8,173 bases of DNA from Anaerolineales bacterium UBA6128 (GTDB lineage: Bacteria > Chloroflexota > Anaerolineae > UBA1429), in assembly GCA_002423325.1 (NCBI GenBank), contig DIVQ01000154.1:1-8173 (forward strand), read 5' to 3'. Below the pieces are notes generated by a model that worked only from the letters and a program-made list of their open reading frames with translations, ran no database searches and was not told the DNA's origin. Each line of letters begins with the position of its first letter. Position 1 is the first letter of the stretch. Position numbers and translations under genes: made by a program. Positions 5,414-8,173 of this stretch are shown piece by piece.

Positions 5414-6076
5414 ATGCCCATCGCGGACAAGAGCAGCTATCTAGCCGACATCACCGACCTCCTCAAGACCTACTGGCCTGAGAATCGCTGCGTCAACATT
5501 GTCTGTCACGGCCACAGCGTGCCCTCGGGCTACTTTTCGACGCCTTACGTCGACAGCCTGAACGCCTACCCACACCTGCTCTACGAGGCGCTCAAGCGAC
5601 GCTTCCCCTACGCCGTGATCAACGTCATCGTAACGGCCATCGGAGGAGAGAGCTCGGCGCAGGGGGCCGAGCGTTTCGAGCGCGAGGTGCTCTGCCACCG
5701 TCCCGACGTGCTCACTATCGACTATGCGCTGAACGACCGCGGCCTGGGCCTGGAGCGCGCGCGCGGGGCCTGGGTGCACATGATCGAGGCGGCGCTCGCC
5801 GCAGGTGTGCGTCTGATCCTGTGCACGCCCACGGCCGACAGGACGCAGGCGGCGGGAGTCGCCGATGAGGTGCGACGCCCGCTGCAGGAGCACGCCGCGT
5901 TGGTGCGCGAACTGGCGGCCGCCTACGGCGTGGGGTTGGCTGACTCGCTGGCGGCATTCGAGCACTATCAGGGCGCGGGCGGCGAGCTGTCCGACCTGCT
6001 GTCGTGGATCAACCACCCGAACCGCGCGGGGCACGAACTGGTGGCGCGCGAGCTGCTGCGCTGGTTCCCGATGTGA
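5414..6076 (+). CDS. SGNH/GDSL-family hydrolase, cytoplasmic
   Basis: SGNH hydrolases cleave esters, often acetyl groups on sugars, with a Ser-His pair and Gly and Asn in the oxyanion hole. In this 220-residue protein block I is CHGHSVPSGYF with Ser35 as nucleophile, written GHS instead of GDS. Block II is IGGESS with Gly77/Gly78. Block III is DYALND with Asn107. Block V is NHPNRAGHELVA with His201. The residue three before that His is Trp198, where the family often has Asp, so the triad may be a dyad or use another acid such as Asp194. There is no signal peptide or membrane segment, so it should act inside the cell. The ATG has GGAGGA at 5405-5410. It follows the isomerase-like gene and ends 13 bp from the end of the convergent kinase fusion gene. 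A role in removing acyl groups from a sugar taken up by the cell is inference. Confidence 0.88.
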   Translation: MPIADKSSYLADITDLLKTYWPENRCVNIVCHGHSVPSGYFSTPYVDSLNAYPHLLYEALKRRFPYAVINVIVTAIGGESSAQGAERFEREVLCHRPDVLTIDYALNDRGLGLERARGAWVHMIEAALAAGVRLILCTPTADRTQAAGVADEVRRPLQEHAALVRELAAAYGVGLADSLAAFEHYQGAGGELSDLLSWINHPNRAGHELVARELLRWFPM

Positions 6077-6089
6077 ACGCGAGCCAACT

Positions 6090-8173
6090 CTACAGAGCGG
6101 GGTGTAGACGCGGGTTGAGCAGCACGCCGCTGCCCGCGATCGGCGTGCACGCAGCGATGTCCGGCGTCAAGCCGCGCGGCGCATAGTAGGCTGCCTCGAG
6201 CCGCTCGGCCAGTGCGGGCACAGCGTCGCGCTGCGCCAGCACCATCATGCAGCCCCCCAGCCCTGCGCCCGCCAGTTGCGCGCCCAGCACACCGGGCACC
6301 TGCAGCGCCAAATCGACCAGCAGGTCGATCTCGGGCGTGCTGCAGCGGTAGGCGCCGGGCTGCCACTCCAATTGCGCGGCCCGTGCGCGTACCTCGTCGC
6401 CGCTCTGTAGCGCGGCGATCAGATCCCGCAGGTAGGCGTCCGACACGTCGCTCGCGTAGGGCGAGGCCGCGAACTGCCCGTCATGCCGCACCACACGGTC
6501 GCCGTCGTGTGACGCCATCATCAGGCGCCCGAACGCCGCCACCTCTCCGCGCTGCAGCATTCCGGCGCCCAGACGGCTGCGCTCGCACTCGGCCAGCCCA
6601 AAGAGCACCACGCCCCGAAGCGGATAGCCTGCAGCCGGATCGGCGTGCGTCTCCCACAGACGCGCCAGATCCTCGTCGGGCAGCAGTGCGCGCAATTCCT
6701 GTCGGCTGGCAGACTCGGGCACGCTGAGCAGGATCTCATAGATCCTGCTCAAGGGCACGCCCAGCGTGCGCGCGTTCACGTCACGCAGATGCCTCAGCAG
6801 CGGTGCGTACTGCGGATAGCGACTGCGCACCAGCTGCAAACCCAACCGATAGCAGGCGACCCGCTGATTAAAGGTGTCGCGCGCACCCGCCGCTTTGCGC
6901 GCCTGAACTCCAGAGTTGCAGATCACCAGACGGCAGTCGGGCGGAAATTCGACTGTGTCCGTCACGCCGAAATCAAAGAACGTCACCTGCGCGACCTTGC
7001 CCTTCTCGCTCAGCTTCATCGCGGCGTGGTCGGCGCTGCCCCCGCGCGTGCCCACGAACCACTCGCCCTCGCCCGCCAGGTCCACGAACTGCGCGGGAAG
7101 CAGCGCGAGGCCATTGATCGCGAGCGCTGCCTCGAGCGTGGCGACCACCAGAGCCGAGGACGAACTGAGCCCCGCTGCGATCGGAATGTCACCCAGCACC
7201 ACCAGATCCATGCCACGCAGCCGAGTACTGCGATAGCGACTCTGCAGACGCAGCACGGCCGCGCGCACATATTGTGCCCAGTCGCCTTGCGCTTCGGTCA
7301 CCAGTTGGCGCACCTGCGGGCTCTCCACCAATGAAAGCCAGTCATCCCAGGGCAGGCGGCTGAGCAGGTCGCCGATGGCGAAATCGCGTTCGCCAAACGG
7401 CTCCCCGGCGACGTTGTGCAGCGTAATGCGATCGTCCTCGCGCGGGTGCACCGCCATCAGAATCTCGCGATCGATCGCCAGCAGGTTACAGTGGCCGCCC
7501 TGGTGGTCCACGTGGCGCCCCAGGATGTTGGCGCGTCCCGGCGCGCGCACCAACAGCACCGGCGTCTGGTCGCCGAGCACCTCGGCTGCGCGACGCAGCA
7601 GGCGCAGCCAGGCCGCGCGCCGCTGCGCCAACACGCCGGCGTCGTCGCCATAGATCGCGCGCAGCTCTGCGGCCAGCCAGTCCGCCTCGGGCAACGGCTC
7701 GCCGTCTGCGCCGCTGCCAGTCGCCGCCTGCAGAAGTGCGCGCCAATCGCCCACAGCGCGGTAGCCCGGTCCCACCACCAGCGGGCGCACCGCCTCCGCT
7801 GCGCGCCTGCGCCCGTAGGCCTCCTCGACGGCCAGCAGCTCATCGGGGTTGTTATAGCCCAGCACAGCCTCAGGATCGTCCACGCGCAGCGCAGCCACGC
7901 GATGGCCTCTGCCCTGGGGGGCATACCCCGCCGCGGGTAGGAGCGATCCTTGTGATCGCCCCTCCACTTTGCCCTCCGCGCCCGGTCGGACCAGCAGGTT
8001 GATGATATCCGAGAGGTACTCTTCGCGCTGCGCATTGCGCCGATCCAGCCGTTCCAGCGCCCAGCGCAACGCGCTGGCCCTGGCCAGGTACACCGACACA
8101 TTCACCGCCTGGGCATCGCGCACCTGCTCGGGCGTGAAGGTCAGCGTCCGCCCCGACGCACTGCTGAACGCGA
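6090..8173 (-). CDS. Fused sugar-phosphate nucleotidyltransferase / galactokinase-like GHMP kinase (5' end outside window)
   Basis: The frame is open to the window edge; at least 693 residues are visible and the N-terminus is missing. The first part (8171 to about 7800) matches the end of a GlmU-like nucleotidyltransferase domain: VNVSVYLARASAL, NAQREEYLSDIINLL and VDDPEAVLGYNNPDELLAVE. A helical linker of about 90 residues follows (to about 7555). The rest is a galactokinase-like GHMP kinase. It has APGRANILGRHVDHQGG (7494-7544), the ATP-binding motif GDIPIAAGLSSSSA (7152-7193), GGSADHAAM with the probable catalytic Asp (7017-7043), LMMASHDGDR, STPEIDLLVDLA, and the C-terminal GAQLAGAGLGGC (6249-6284). 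Known galactokinases phosphorylate C1 of a sugar, and nucleotidyltransferases then make NDP-sugar. The fusion implies both steps in one protein, as in the fucose salvage enzyme FKP, which has the same domain order. The substrate is unknown; the Glu of the usual GEHTD motif is Arg here. About 20 extra residues sit inside the nucleotidyltransferase part, where a palindromic repeat lies. Confidence 0.92.
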   Translation of the reverse strand, partial: AFSSASGRTLTFTPEQVRDAQAVNVSVYLARASALRWALERLDRRNAQREEYLSDIINLLVRPGAEGKVEGRSQGSLLPAAGYAPQGRGHRVAALRVDDPEAVLGYNNPDELLAVEEAYGRRRAAEAVRPLVVGPGYRAVGDWRALLQAATGSGADGEPLPEADWLAAELRAIYGDDAGVLAQRRAAWLRLLRRAAEVLGDQTPVLLVRAPGRANILGRHVDHQGGHCNLLAIDREILMAVHPREDDRITLHNVAGEPFGERDFAIGDLLSRLPWDDWLSLVESPQVRQLVTEAQGDWAQYVRAAVLRLQSRYRSTRLRGMDLVVLGDIPIAAGLSSSSALVVATLEAALAINGLALLPAQFVDLAGEGEWFVGTRGGSADHAAMKLSEKGKVAQVTFFDFGVTDTVEFPPDCRLVICNSGVQARKAAGARDTFNQRVACYRLGLQLVRSRYPQYAPLLRHLRDVNARTLGVPLSRIYEILLSVPESASRQELRALLPDEDLARLWETHADPAAGYPLRGVVLFGLAECERSRLGAGMLQRGEVAAFGRLMMASHDGDRVVRHDGQFAASPYASDVSDAYLRDLIAALQSGDEVRARAAQLEWQPGAYRCSTPEIDLLVDLALQVPGVLGAQLAGAGLGGCMMVLAQRDAVPALAERLEAAYYAPRGLTPDIAACTPIAGSGVLLNPRLHPAL
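7924..7962. repeat. Palindromic repeat element inside the kinase fusion gene
   Basis: The core has arms GGAGCGATC (7940-7948) and GATCGCCCC (7954-7962), complementary at 8 of 9 positions around the 5-nt loop CTTGT. A second small inverted pair, TACCC (7924-7928) and GGGTA (7935-7939), sits directly beside it. The core resembles a short GC-rich palindrome with GCGATC arms that I recall as dispersed in Chloroflexota and other genomes; I cannot verify that here. On the minus strand it is read through in frame and encodes part of an insert missing from related domains. Confidence 0.6.

Noticed and set aside
1..8173. CRISPR array, tRNA, rRNA, insertion sequence, toxin-antitoxin or phage defence genes
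   Set aside because: I looked for regularly spaced repeats, tRNA-like arms, transposase motifs and small paired genes on both strands and found none that could be supported.

Overview
The window is a GC-rich, densely packed stretch of bacterial chromosome. Several things suggest a member of the Chloroflexota (Anaerolineae-like), though this is inferred and not proven. Two secreted proteins have long Pro/Thr/Ser-rich linkers behind their membrane anchors. One small conserved protein resembles hypothetical proteins I associate with that phylum. The gene adjacency of a probable ABC-F ATPase, coaE and an amidase also fits. Promoters look sigma-70-like (one perfect TATAAT), and Shine-Dalgarno sites are ordinary GGAGG types. 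I see no phage genes, transposase, CRISPR array, tRNA or rRNA.

Left part (1-2449): the C-terminal end of a probable ABC-F ATPase overlaps coaE (dephospho-CoA kinase) by ATGA. coaE carries an unusual C-terminal extension with two membrane segments. It is followed 7 bp later by a lipoprotein N-acetylmuramoyl-L-alanine amidase. These three genes look like one operon. The D-aminoacyl-tRNA deacylase gene (dtd) converges on the amidase gene and overlaps its 3' end by 49 bp.

Middle part (2450-4553): a 99-residue alpha/beta-barrel-like conserved protein is a complete single-gene unit, with its own promoter and a strong intrinsic terminator. Next, on the minus strand, is an FmdB-type zinc-ribbon protein with a long low-complexity tail. 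A 322-bp gene-free divergent region with candidate promoters on both strands separates it from a membrane-anchored sortase (class D/E-like) on the plus strand.

Right part (4554-8173): a carbohydrate-type module. A TIM-barrel sugar isomerase/epimerase-like protein and a cytoplasmic SGNH hydrolase are read together on the plus strand. Converging on them is a large minus-strand gene, cut by the window edge. It fuses a sugar-phosphate nucleotidyltransferase (GlmU-like) to a galactokinase-like GHMP kinase. That layout resembles the kinase/pyrophosphorylase salvage enzyme FKP, and suggests direct conversion of a free sugar to an NDP-sugar. The nucleotidyltransferase part contains an in-frame extra segment encoded by a palindromic repeat. 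This fusion is the most interesting item in the window.
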